DNA from: JBHIYN01 sp041984235
GTDB lineage: Bacteria; Pseudomonadota; Gammaproteobacteria; Ga0077536
NCBI GenBank assembly: GCA_041984235.1
Contig: JBHIYN010000017.1
Span: 1-64,000 of the forward strand
Length of the DNA stretch: 64,000 nucleotides
Direction of reading: 5' to 3'
This document shows positions 40,402-49,070 of the stretch, in pieces. Positions within the stretch are counted from its first letter, which is position 1; each line of letters begins with the position of its first letter. A program made the translations under genes and the position numbers. Below the pieces are notes generated by a model, which was not told the origin of the DNA, made no database searches, and worked only from the letters and a program-made list of their open reading frames with translations.

Positions 40402-42726
40402 ATGCTTGCCCTGCTAATTCCCTACCTGCTGTTTCCGCTCGCTATGGCGAGCATACTGCTGCGCACGCGCTGGCACGACGAGCTGCGCGTGATCGTCCCG
40501 CTCGCCATGGGGCTGGGACCTTTCCTGTTCACATGGCTGCTGGAGATCATCCTGAGCGTCGCACCCGGGCCGGACAGTGCAGCAGTCGCATTGCCGGCGC
40601 TCGGCTGCTTCGCTCTGGCGGTGCTGCTGGTGAGCGAGTGGCGGGGTCGGTTGTCCTGGGTCCGGCAGGGCTGGTCCTGGCCGCCAGTGCTGGCTGGTGC
40701 CTCGATTGGACTGCTTGTTTGGCTCGCCGCCGGAAATCGCATGCTCTTTTCGTGGGATCCGCAGACGAATCGCCTGATCGCCGACCGGATCGCCGCCGAG
40801 GGACTCGTCGACCCCGCGCGATTGATCTTCGAGCCAACCGCCGGCGATCTGATCCTGATCCACGCGTACCATGGACTGCGCTACCTGCTGTTGATGGCAA
40901 CCCATCGCCTGGCCTGGTCCGGTGACTTCTCGCCGCCGGCGGCGTGGGACGAGATCCCGGCCATCTGGTTCCTGGTCTGCGCCGTGCTGCTGACCGGCGG
41001 CATGCTGGCGCGCGCGCCCGGCTGGCGCGACTGGCGGCCGTGGGCGGCGGGCGCCCTGATGCTTAGCTCCTTTGATTTCCTCGCGTGGCCGTTGGCCGGC
41101 AACACCGCAGGATCGTTCAGCGCATTTGCCTGCGCCGCGGTGTTCCTGACCTCGATGCATGCTGCCGCGACGCCGGCTGCTGACCCACGTCTCGGGCTGC
41201 GCTGGATCATGGTCGGAGTCGCACTCGGGCTGATGATGGGCGCTCACCGCACGATCCTGCTGCTTGGCATCGTACCAAGCTGCTTCGCGCTCGCGGCCGG
41301 GGCGATCAGTGGCCAGTGGCGGGTGCTGGCCTGGGCCACCGCCGGCGCGCTGACCAGCGTGTTGTTGTTTTGTCCGTTCGGCTATCAGCTCACGTTTCAC
41401 GTAGGCGACTGGTCTGTAGCCAACCCCGTGTCCGATGCGCTCGTGCCATACCGCGAAACGTGGCGGGAGGCATTCAGACCGCATCCATGGCGGCTGAGCA
41501 CGGTGCAGTTCACAACCATCGACAAGGGCGCGCTGGTCTGGTGGGGCGGACTCGCCAGCGGTGTTTTGTTGCTCGTGAGCGCATTGCGCAGCGGCGAATG
41601 GCGCCAGCGACCGCTCGCCTGGGCCTTCGGGATCTCGCTGCTGGTCATGAGCCTCCTGATCGCGGACATCGCGCAGATCCTGCGCCTTAGCGGCGTGTCA
41701 GAGCTGATCGTGCGTGCGACGCGCTACCGCCAGATGGTCGTGCCGATGCTTGCGTACGTCACGGTGCTCGGAATTGGTCGCCTGCTGCCCGATAGATCTA
41801 GTGCGCGCCACCGGCCAGATGCGATGAGGGGTCGACTGATCGCGGTCGTCGGCCTGGTCGCAGTGACCGCGGTGCTGATGACCACGCTCGGGAAGCGTCT
41901 GCCCCCGAGTCCGGGCGCCGTACGCGAGCGACTCGAGACAATGTTCGCCACCAGCGATCGCGACAACGTCATGCGCTACTCCCCGGAGCACGGAGAAGTG
42001 CTCCGGCGGCTCGAACCGCGCGCCGGGGCTGGTCGTACCTACCTCGACTGGATGCCGCTGGTCGCCTACGTTCCGGGCCGGATTGCCAACCCCTGGATGC
42101 CGCCCGGCCTGTTCGGGCTGATGGAGGCGACTGATCCAGAGGCCGCCTGGCGAGCGGCCGGCAACTCCGAGCTGGAGCGCATGCTGATGCGAATCGGACG
42201 GGGTGACATGGAGATCTACAGCGCCACCGGCCTGCGCTTGTTCCAGTCGCTGCGCGTGTCCCGGCTGCTCTTCGACGGTCGATTCCTGCAGCTATTCGAA
42301 CGGCGTGCTGCGCCGCTGCCACCCCTTGCCGCCGTCGAGCAGATGCTGACGCCGCAGCTCGCGGCCGTGATCGACCAGCCCTCCGCCCGGATTACCCGTC
42401 CTTTGCGCATGTTCAGCGCGCCGATTACGCGGGGCGGCGACTACGAGCTTGCCATCAGTTTCGCGAGCAAGGGCGGCACACTGAGAGTGATCGAGGACCG
42501 TTCCGGCAAGCGCAGCAGGGTATTTCGGCTCAAGTCGTGGCAACCCTATACCCCCGGGCCTCAGCGCATCCGCTTCAACATCGACGAGGGGGACGAGGTA
42601 AACTTCCGGCTTGCCTTACGTGGCGCGTCGAGCGGCGTTTCGATCGCGGATATCTCGTTGTACCGCGCAGAGCGCGCTGAATCAGAACAAGGCCTGGCGC
42701 CGGACGCGACGGGGGAGCCCGAGTGA
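40402..42726 (+). CDS. Large polytopic membrane protein, possible GT-C enzyme
   Basis: This 774-aa protein has about ten hydrophobic spans in residues 1-500. Examples are LALLIPYLLFPLAMASILL, ALVWWGGLASGVLLLVSAL and LIAVVGLVAVTAVLMTTL. A roughly 260-residue soluble C-terminal part follows that ends with a beta-rich module (FRLALRGASSGVSIADISLY). I do not recognise a named family. Spacing of 28 bases after the GtrB-like gene and 4-base overlap with rfbF place it in the operon. A GT-C-fold transferase using the polyprenyl-phosphate sugar, or a polymerase, fits the context; both are inference. Confidence 0.6.
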   Translation: MLALLIPYLLFPLAMASILLRTRWHDELRVIVPLAMGLGPFLFTWLLEIILSVAPGPDSAAVALPALGCFALAVLLVSEWRGRLSWVRQGWSWPPVLAGASIGLLVWLAAGNRMLFSWDPQTNRLIADRIAAEGLVDPARLIFEPTAGDLILIHAYHGLRYLLLMATHRLAWSGDFSPPAAWDEIPAIWFLVCAVLLTGGMLARAPGWRDWRPWAAGALMLSSFDFLAWPLAGNTAGSFSAFACAAVFLTSMHAAATPAADPRLGLRWIMVGVALGLMMGAHRTILLLGIVPSCFALAAGAISGQWRVLAWATAGALTSVLLFCPFGYQLTFHVGDWSVANPVSDALVPYRETWREAFRPHPWRLSTVQFTTIDKGALVWWGGLASGVLLLVSALRSGEWRQRPLAWAFGISLLVMSLLIADIAQILRLSGVSELIVRATRYRQMVVPMLAYVTVLGIGRLLPDRSSARHRPDAMRGRLIAVVGLVAVTAVLMTTLGKRLPPSPGAVRERLETMFATSDRDNVMRYSPEHGEVLRRLEPRAGAGRTYLDWMPLVAYVPGRIANPWMPPGLFGLMEATDPEAAWRAAGNSELERMLMRIGRGDMEIYSATGLRLFQSLRVSRLLFDGRFLQLFERRAAPLPPLAAVEQMLTPQLAAVIDQPSARITRPLRMFSAPITRGGDYELAISFASKGGTLRVIEDRSGKRSRVFRLKSWQPYTPGPQRIRFNIDEGDEVNFRLALRGASSGVSIADISLYRAERAESEQGLAPDATGEPE

Positions 42727-43490
42727 AAGTAGTCATCTTGGCAGGCGGGATCGGGTCGCGCATCCAGGAGGAATCCCACCTCCGACCCAAGCCCATGATC
42801 GAGATCGGCGGAAAGCCGATTCTCTGGCACATCATGAAGATTTATGCGAGCCGCGGCTTCTCGGAGTTCATCATCTGCCTGGGCTATCGCGGCTACGTCA
42901 TTCGCGAGTACTTCGCCAACTACGTCCTGCACAACAGCGACGTGACGGTCGATCTCGCGACCAACAGCCTCGAGTTTCACAGCACCGCCAGCGAGAACTG
43001 GCGCGTGACGCTCGCCGAATCCGGTGAGTGGACCGAGACCGGCGGCCGGCTTCGGCGAGTATCCAGCTACCTCGACGACCAGCCGTTCTGCATGACCTAT
43101 GGCGACGGCGTTTCCAGCGTCGATCCCCGTGCCATCGTCGACTTCCACCGTCGCGGTGGTTATGAGGCGACCCTGACCGCAGTACGCCCACCCGGACGGT
43201 TCGGCGCGCTCCGCCTGGACGGCGGCGACGTGCGCGAGTTCATCGAAAAGCCAGCCGGCGACGGCGGCTACATCAACGGCGGGTTTTTCGTGCTCGAGCC
43301 TTCCGTGCTCGCGCGCATCTCTGGCGACGCGACGGTGTGGGAGCGTGAGCCGCTGCAGAGCCTGGCTCGTGAGGGGCGCCTGGGCGCGTTTCGTCACGAC
43401 GGCTTCTGGCAACCGATGGACACGCTGCGCGACAAGCGCGAACTGGAAAAGCTCTGGGACTCAGGCAATGCGCCCTGGAAGTGCTGGTAG
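42723..43490 (+). CDS. rfbF: Glucose-1-phosphate cytidylyltransferase
   Basis: This 255-aa enzyme begins MKVVILAGGIGSRIQEESHL and RPKPMIEIGGKPILWHIMKI, the nucleotide-binding and substrate motifs of RfbF. Later landmarks are FCMTYGDGVSSVDPRAIVDF and EFIEKPAGDGGYINGGFFV. It makes CDP-glucose from CTP and glucose-1-phosphate. The start is GTG 42723, overlapping the previous stop as GTGA. The 3' end overlaps rfbG by 23 bases. Together they make the entry to CDP-deoxysugars. Confidence 0.93.
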   Translation: MKVVILAGGIGSRIQEESHLRPKPMIEIGGKPILWHIMKIYASRGFSEFIICLGYRGYVIREYFANYVLHNSDVTVDLATNSLEFHSTASENWRVTLAESGEWTETGGRLRRVSSYLDDQPFCMTYGDGVSSVDPRAIVDFHRRGGYEATLTAVRPPGRFGALRLDGGDVREFIEKPAGDGGYINGGFFVLEPSVLARISGDATVWEREPLQSLAREGRLGAFRHDGFWQPMDTLRDKRELEKLWDSGNAPWKCW

Positions 43491-44571
43491 CGGAGCCGGC
43501 TTCTGGTGCGGCCGCAGGGTCCTCGTCACCGGACATACCGGCTTCAAGGGTGCCTGGCTGAGCCTCTGGCTGGAGCGCCTCGGCGCAGAGGTCAGCGGGC
43601 TTGCGCTGGCGCCACCCGGCGATCCGAACCTGTTCGAATTGCTGCGCCCTGCGCTGCGACTGTCCGACCATCGCGTCGATCTGCGCGACGCGAAGGCGGT
43701 ATCCCGGGTGGTCGAACAGGCAGCGCCGGAGATCGTGTTCCACATGGCGGCACAGTCGCTGGTGCGCGAGTCGTTGCTGCACCCGGTCGAGACCGTGTCG
43801 ACAAACGTTCTGGGGACCGCGCACCTGCTCGACGCGCTGCGCAGCAGCGCGGGACTGCGCGCAGTCGTCGTCGTCACCAGTGACAAGGTCTACGCCAACG
43901 ACGATAGCGGCCGGGCATACGGGGAGGATGCGCGGCTCGGCGGGGACGATCCCTACTCTGCGTCCAAGAGCGCGTGCGAGCTAATCGCGCATGCCTGGGC
44001 GGCAAGCTTCCTGGAAGCCGGCCAGGCAGCGCTCGCGACCGCCCGTGCCGGTAACGTCATCGGCGGCGGCGACTGGGCAAAGGACCGGCTGATCCCGGAC
44101 CTGTGGCGCGCGGCGAGTCGCGGTGAGCGGGTCAGGCTACGCTATCCGCGGGCAACGCGGCCGTGGCAGCACGTGCTGGACCCGCTGGCCGGCTACCTGA
44201 TGTACGCCCATGCGCTGTTCGAAGGTGCGCGCAACCTGCCGCGCGCGCTCAACTTCGGGCCCATGGATCCTGCGCCGCCCACGGTCGCGGCAATTGCCGG
44301 CTGGTTCTCGGCCGCACTGGGCGTGCAAGCGTTGTGGGAGCCGCCCGTCGGGGAGCAACCACCCGAAAAGATGGCGCTAAGCGTTAACCCGGAGCGCGCT
44401 GCGGCGACACTCGGCTGGCAGCCGCAACTCGATTTCGAGACGGCAGTCCGATGGACTGCACAATGGTACCGTGCAATGGCTGACGAGCGGTCGATGGTCG
44501 AGTTCAGCAATGCGCAGATCGATCGTTATGCCACGCTGGTTGGCCATGCTCTAATCGAGCCTGCGACGTGA
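43468..44571 (+). CDS. rfbG: CDP-glucose 4,6-dehydratase
   Basis: This 367-aa extended SDR has the NAD-binding motif VLVTGHTGFKGAWLSLWL, HMAAQSLVRES, VTSDKVYANDD, the catalytic YSASK and ATARAGNVIGGGDWAKDRL, all typical of RfbG. It converts CDP-glucose to CDP-4-keto-6-deoxyglucose. ATG 43468 lies within the last codons of rfbF, so translation is coupled. The stop is shared with the next gene's GTG start as GTGA. The product can feed C-methylation and reduction by the neighbouring enzymes. Confidence 0.92.
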   Translation: MRPGSAGSGAGFWCGRRVLVTGHTGFKGAWLSLWLERLGAEVSGLALAPPGDPNLFELLRPALRLSDHRVDLRDAKAVSRVVEQAAPEIVFHMAAQSLVRESLLHPVETVSTNVLGTAHLLDALRSSAGLRAVVVVTSDKVYANDDSGRAYGEDARLGGDDPYSASKSACELIAHAWAASFLEAGQAALATARAGNVIGGGDWAKDRLIPDLWRAASRGERVRLRYPRATRPWQHVLDPLAGYLMYAHALFEGARNLPRALNFGPMDPAPPTVAAIAGWFSAALGVQALWEPPVGEQPPEKMALSVNPERAAATLGWQPQLDFETAVRWTAQWYRAMADERSMVEFSNAQIDRYATLVGHALIEPAT

Positions 44572-45821
44572 GCCCAGGCGCAGCCGGGTTCGAAAAGGTG
44601 TTCCGCACCTGGGCGGCCAACCTGCGCGACCTGGCGCCGGCGACTCTTGTCATCGTGGGTGGGGGGCGCTGGGGCCGAACGTGGGCCACGGTCGCACATG
44701 CCGAGCTGCCGATGAGCAGTCGCATCGTCCAGGTCTCGGATGCCGCTTATGCCGATATGATGGCGTGGCAGCAGGCGCGGATCGCCGCAGATGGACGACA
44801 GGCTCAGGTCGTGCGCAGCGTCGAAGAAGCAGTTGCAATCGCGCCTGGTGCACCGGCGGTGATTGCGAACGCCGCCCGCAACCATGAACAGGCAGTACGG
44901 GCCCTGTTGTCTGCACGTATGCCCTGCCTGGTGGAGAAGCCGTTGAGCACGGCAGCCGCGTCGAGTACGTCGCTGATAACGGATTTCGGTGCCGCCTCTG
45001 TCGTGCTGGCGGTCGGGCATGTATTCAACTTTGCGAGCTACGTTCACCGGTTCGGCGCAAGCGTGCGTAGCGTGCCAGGACGGATCTCCGGCCTCGAACT
45101 CGACTGGGGCGACCCGGCGTCGGAGCGGCGCGGCGCCGGGGTCAAGCACCCCGATCCCGGAACGCCGTTGGTGATCGACGTGTGGCCGCACATCGACACG
45201 CTCCTGCACCTCGTCACCGGGAACCCGCCGGTGCCGACCGGTGTGTCAATTGAACGCGCCGGTCGCCGCGTCATCGTCGATGCCGTTTGCGGTGGTGCGC
45301 GCGGCAGGATCACGCTGGCGCGCGATGCGCCGCGTCGCACTCGGCGACTTCGGATCGACGGGGATGGCGGTACCGGAAGCCTCGATTTTGCCGACGAGCC
45401 GGGGCGTGCCATGGTCGCCGGACGGTGCGTGGATTTGGCCCCGGCATGGAATGCGCAGCGTAGCCCCTTGGCGCTCGAGCTGGGCTGCTTTCTCGGCCGC
45501 GTCGGCGGCCTGGCCGAAACATCACCCATCGATGCGGAAACCGCGGGCGCTCCGGCGCACGCGGCGGATCTCGTCCAGGCGCAGGTACGAGAGCGCCAGC
45601 GGGGTGCCATCGGCGCCGCGGTACGCAAGGGTTACGCCGACGACGACGTGCTGTGGGCGTTGGCCGAGAACGTGTTCGAGGTCATGGTCGAGCATGGCGT
45701 GAACCAGCGAGACCGAGGGGAGATCATGCGATTTGCAGCGCGCGTATTCGAGCGCCTGTGTGAGCATCGGCCGGCGGCTAGCCTCGATCAATATGCGCTG
45801 AACAAGGCCGCGATGGGATGA
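44568..45821 (+). CDS. Gfo/Idh/MocA-family oxidoreductase
   Basis: This 417-aa protein has a Rossmann start (TLVIVGGGRWGRTWATVA) and the family's EKP motif in MPCLVEKPLSTAA, with GHVFNFASYVHRF beyond it. A C-terminal extension of about 100 residues (QVRERQRGAIGAAVRKGYAD onward) is unusual for the family. These NAD(P)-dependent enzymes reduce or oxidise sugars. Translational coupling to rfbG suggests that it reduces the keto group of the C-methylated CDP-sugar. The start codon is GTG. Confidence 0.78.
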   Translation: MSPGAAGFEKVFRTWAANLRDLAPATLVIVGGGRWGRTWATVAHAELPMSSRIVQVSDAAYADMMAWQQARIAADGRQAQVVRSVEEAVAIAPGAPAVIANAARNHEQAVRALLSARMPCLVEKPLSTAAASSTSLITDFGAASVVLAVGHVFNFASYVHRFGASVRSVPGRISGLELDWGDPASERRGAGVKHPDPGTPLVIDVWPHIDTLLHLVTGNPPVPTGVSIERAGRRVIVDAVCGGARGRITLARDAPRRTRRLRIDGDGGTGSLDFADEPGRAMVAGRCVDLAPAWNAQRSPLALELGCFLGRVGGLAETSPIDAETAGAPAHAADLVQAQVRERQRGAIGAAVRKGYADDDVLWALAENVFEVMVEHGVNQRDRGEIMRFAARVFERLCEHRPAASLDQYALNKAAMG

Positions 45822-45869
45822 GCGGAGCACGGTAACGCGAGCTGCAGGGGCCTGTCCGCCATTCGAACG

Positions 45870-45875
45870 TATAAT
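45870..45875 (+). promoter_or_regulatory. Candidate -10 box for the DUF3604 gene
   Basis: TATAAT matches the consensus -10 and lies 75 bases before ATG 45950 in the gap after the glycan operon. The -35 region (TGTCCG at the right spacing) is weak. Confidence 0.35.
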
Positions 45876-45949
45876 GGTGCCGTTACCGATTGCGACATCC
45901 GGGGCGCCACGACTGCCACCGGTTCTGAGCCGGGAGTGCATTTCGCCCC

Positions 45950-47641
45950 ATGGATCGCCGCCGATTGTTGATGCTGCTGGCAGGCGCGGGCGCCATGCCG
46001 TTCGCGACGCGATCGGGCGCGTCGAGCACGTTACCCGGCGCACCGCTAGCGCGTCCCGCGGGCCTGCGTTTCACGCCATCGTTGCCCGACATCGACGCGG
46101 CGTGGCGCGCACTGGATGCCGCGCTGGATAAAGTACTGCGCGACGGGCTGAATCCGCGCCGATGGGTGATACCGGCCTTCTGGCGTGCGCGACATCTGTA
46201 CACGCTGCAGAGCTGGAACTTCGAGAATCTCGACAGCGATTTTCTGTGGGGCGACGCGGCGGTGAACCACGCCCTCGTGGAACGCCGCGTGGCGGACGGG
46301 AGAGAGCGGGCCGATGCTCTGCTCGCAGACGCCGGGCGTCATCTCGCGGCCACGGTTGCCACGGTCGCAGCGCGCAGCAACCGCGCCAGCTTTTCACAAA
46401 GCACGCTCATCGCTCTCGGAGACTATTTCGATCGGCAACGCGGCGCGGCCAGCCTGCCGCAGACCGCGCGCGGCGAGCTGACCGTTTTGTGGGGGGATAC
46501 GCAGATCCACTCGTCGCTGTCCTACGACGCAATGTGCAGCCCCACCTATTGTTATCGCTTCGCGCGTGATCTTGCCGGTCTCGACTTCGCAGCCCTGACC
46601 GACCATGCGTTCGCCTTCGAACGCGCACGCATGATGACTCTCGACCGGGCCAGCGCGAGAGAGATCATCACCGCGGCCGCGCAGGAAGCGACTCAGGACG
46701 ATCGTTTCGTCGCACTCGAAGGGTACGAGTGGGGCGGTCGGTTCGCCCAGGGGCACTACAACCTCGTGTGCGACCGCGGTCACCTGCCCGACCCGTTGTT
46801 GACTGTGACCGATCCGCGCGCCAACCATGTGCGACGGCTGTGGGACAGCCTCGCTGACGACGCTCTGCGCATTCTCACGATCCCGCATCACACGGCCGTA
46901 CCGCGCAACGGCATGGGCAACGACTTGATTCATGCCGAGCCTCGCTACCAGCGTTTGATCGAGATTGTGTCCGAGAACGGTGACTTCGAGTTTCCCGGTC
47001 AGCCGATGCTGCTCGCGCGGGATGGCGTGTCAGCAGCCGGCCGTACCGTATCCGATGCCCTGCTGCGCGGCATGCGGCTCGGCATCGTCGGCCAGTCCGA
47101 CACCCACTCGGGGACGCCGGGGTTGTGCATCCCCGGGCTGACCGGCTTCGGCGGCAAGACGGGAATGACCGCGGTGTTGACCTCGGACCGCTCGCCGACC
47201 GGCATCTTCGATGCGCTGGCGCAGCGACGTTGTTACGCAACTGACGGTCGCCGCATCCTGCTCGATTTCACAGTCAACGGGGCGCCCATGGGAAGCGAGC
47301 TGTACGTCGGCCCCGACGCCGACCTGGAGCTGGAAGTTCGGGTAGCGGCGCCGGGACCGCTGCAGCACATCGAGATCCTGCGGAACGAACGGGTCTGGCG
47401 CCGGATCGAGCCAGTCGGCAACCGTTCGTGGCTCGTACGCGAGCGGGTGGCCGGTGAAGACACCGGTGACATGGACGCCCTCACCGTCGCTGCCCGTTCA
47501 AAGCGTACGCACGATTTCTTCCGCGTCCGGGTTGAAGAGCTGGGGGGCTGGCGGGCGTGGTCGTCGCCAATCTGGATCGATTACACGGTCGGCACGTCCG
47601 GCGCGGCAGGGGTGCCAGAATACGGCGCCCCCAGTGACTGA
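45950..47641 (+). CDS. Exported DUF3604/PHP-like metallohydrolase
   Basis: This 563-aa protein has a Tat-like signal (MDRRRLLMLLAGAGAMPFAT). The DUF3604 body carries PHP-type metal ligands GDTQIHSSLSYDA, FAALTDHAF, ILTIPHHTAV and GIVGQSDTHSG. The C-terminal part is a beta-sandwich (LELEVRVAAPGPLQHIEILR). DUF3604 proteins are secreted metal-dependent hydrolases with unclear substrates, often phosphoesters. It closes the glycan locus after a promoter gap, so a link to glycan processing is possible but unproven. Confidence 0.8.
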   Translation: MDRRRLLMLLAGAGAMPFATRSGASSTLPGAPLARPAGLRFTPSLPDIDAAWRALDAALDKVLRDGLNPRRWVIPAFWRARHLYTLQSWNFENLDSDFLWGDAAVNHALVERRVADGRERADALLADAGRHLAATVATVAARSNRASFSQSTLIALGDYFDRQRGAASLPQTARGELTVLWGDTQIHSSLSYDAMCSPTYCYRFARDLAGLDFAALTDHAFAFERARMMTLDRASAREIITAAAQEATQDDRFVALEGYEWGGRFAQGHYNLVCDRGHLPDPLLTVTDPRANHVRRLWDSLADDALRILTIPHHTAVPRNGMGNDLIHAEPRYQRLIEIVSENGDFEFPGQPMLLARDGVSAAGRTVSDALLRGMRLGIVGQSDTHSGTPGLCIPGLTGFGGKTGMTAVLTSDRSPTGIFDALAQRRCYATDGRRILLDFTVNGAPMGSELYVGPDADLELEVRVAAPGPLQHIEILRNERVWRRIEPVGNRSWLVRERVAGEDTGDMDALTVAARSKRTHDFFRVRVEELGGWRAWSSPIWIDYTVGTSGAAGVPEYGAPSD

Positions 47642-47960
47642 GCGCACCGGAATACCTTTACAGGCCGCAACGCTATGGGCCTGCATCGGAATGCCTCTAT
47701 GAAGCCGGCCCGAGCCGTCGGTCTCCTCATTCGCCGCGTCCGCAGTCGATTCGTCGCAGACCGGGCAGCACCGACCGGGGCCTGGAGACGCTCCCTTCGA
47801 AATCGGAACCTTCATGGCCATGACGCTCTGGCCGGGTGTGGGCCTCGGCCCGGGGCTCTTGATCCCGTGGTCCGCCCCGGGGGTTGAGGGCGGGCAGCCA
47901 GGACCGAGATCGCGTCGTTTGTCGCAACCGGGACGAAGTAGCACGGGCCCCGGTGCTTCG
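47642..47960. other. Gap with no recognisable gene
   Basis: The 319 bases between the DUF3604 gene and the convergent cyclase-family gene contain no supported coding frame and no hairpin strong enough to call a terminator. Confidence 0.45.
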
Positions 47961-48938
47961 TCACTCCCCGAGCACGAACGCCAGCGGCCGCACCGAGGAT
48001 CCCGTCGCCCCGCGCACTTTGATCGGCGCGGCGACCAGCGCGAAAGCGTAGACGCGATCACGTGCGATGTCCTCCAGCCAGGCATTCTCGATCAAGCACA
48101 CGCCGCGCTCGGCAAAAGCATACGCGTGCACCGCCTTGCCCTCGATGGGCAGGCGCTCGACGGCGATGTTGTCGGCGCCGATCAGCACCGCGCCGCGCTC
48201 GATCAGCCAGTGCGCGCCCGCGTAGGCGATGCCCGGCTCGTGCGGCACGTAGCGTTCCGGGTCGGGCCAAAGGCTCATGCGCCCGGTGCGGATGAACACG
48301 GCATCACCTTGCTGCAGGGTCACGCCCTGCGCCGCCAGTGCAGCCTCGAGGTCCTCGGGCGTGATGGCATAGGAGTCCGGCAGCACCGCTACCCCCTTGT
48401 GTCCGGCGACGTCGATCAGCACGCCGCGGGTGACGATCGGCGGAATGGTGTCGGTGCCGGCCTTGTGCCAGCCCTTGTTGCCGAGATGCTTCGCGGCTTC
48501 GTAGCCGTTCCAGATCGCGTCGTGATAGCCGACGTGGTTGAGTGCGTCGATGTGTGTGCCGGTGTGGCTCGACATGATGACGGCGTCGTCGTAGAGATCG
48601 GCCGGGTGCTCGTCGCCAGTGATCGAGATCCCCTCGACGGCGAGGCCGCCGGGCGTGTGCGTCATCCACATGTGGAAATCAGGGTCACCCATACCGAGGT
48701 GCACGAGACCCGGCATGCCCGGGAAATTGTCCACGCTGAGATCGTAGACGCGGCCGCTGCCGATGCGCGACAGCACGGCCAGCCGGCTGGCGTCGTCGAG
48801 CGCATTGAGCGCGCCGACTTCGTCGGCCTCACCCCAGGGGCTGCGGGCAACCGCGTCGCCGGCAGCGGCACTCCCCGCGTTGAGCAGCGCGGTGGCCAGC
48901 AGGACGGCGGCGACACGATGTGATGGCAGTCGGTTCAT
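47961..48938 (-). CDS. Exported cyclase-family hydrolase (kynurenine formamidase-like)
   Basis: This 325-aa protein has a signal peptide (RVAAVLLATALLNAGSAAAG). The cyclase-family metal motif is HTGTHIDALNHVGY, followed by later GADNIAVERLPIEGKAVHAYAF and a histidine-containing end. Relatives hydrolyse N-formylkynurenine or carbamoyl- and lactone-like substrates with a divalent metal. Export to the periplasm is a variation seen in environmental members. It is divergent from the amidase gene with a 132-bp gap, hinting at joint degradation of an amide or formamide. Confidence 0.8.
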   Translation of the reverse strand: MNRLPSHRVAAVLLATALLNAGSAAAGDAVARSPWGEADEVGALNALDDASRLAVLSRIGSGRVYDLSVDNFPGMPGLVHLGMGDPDFHMWMTHTPGGLAVEGISITGDEHPADLYDDAVIMSSHTGTHIDALNHVGYHDAIWNGYEAAKHLGNKGWHKAGTDTIPPIVTRGVLIDVAGHKGVAVLPDSYAITPEDLEAALAAQGVTLQQGDAVFIRTGRMSLWPDPERYVPHEPGIAYAGAHWLIERGAVLIGADNIAVERLPIEGKAVHAYAFAERGVCLIENAWLEDIARDRVYAFALVAAPIKVRGATGSSVRPLAFVLGE

Positions 48939-49070
48939 GGCGGTTCTCCCCTCGCGTACGACGACGCCAACAGTTTACGCCGTGCCGTCCCGCGATCCCG
49001 GCCGCGGCTCGGTGCGCAGTAAACTGTCCCCTTGATGCCGGCACGACCGGGGCAGCGACGGGAGCCGACC

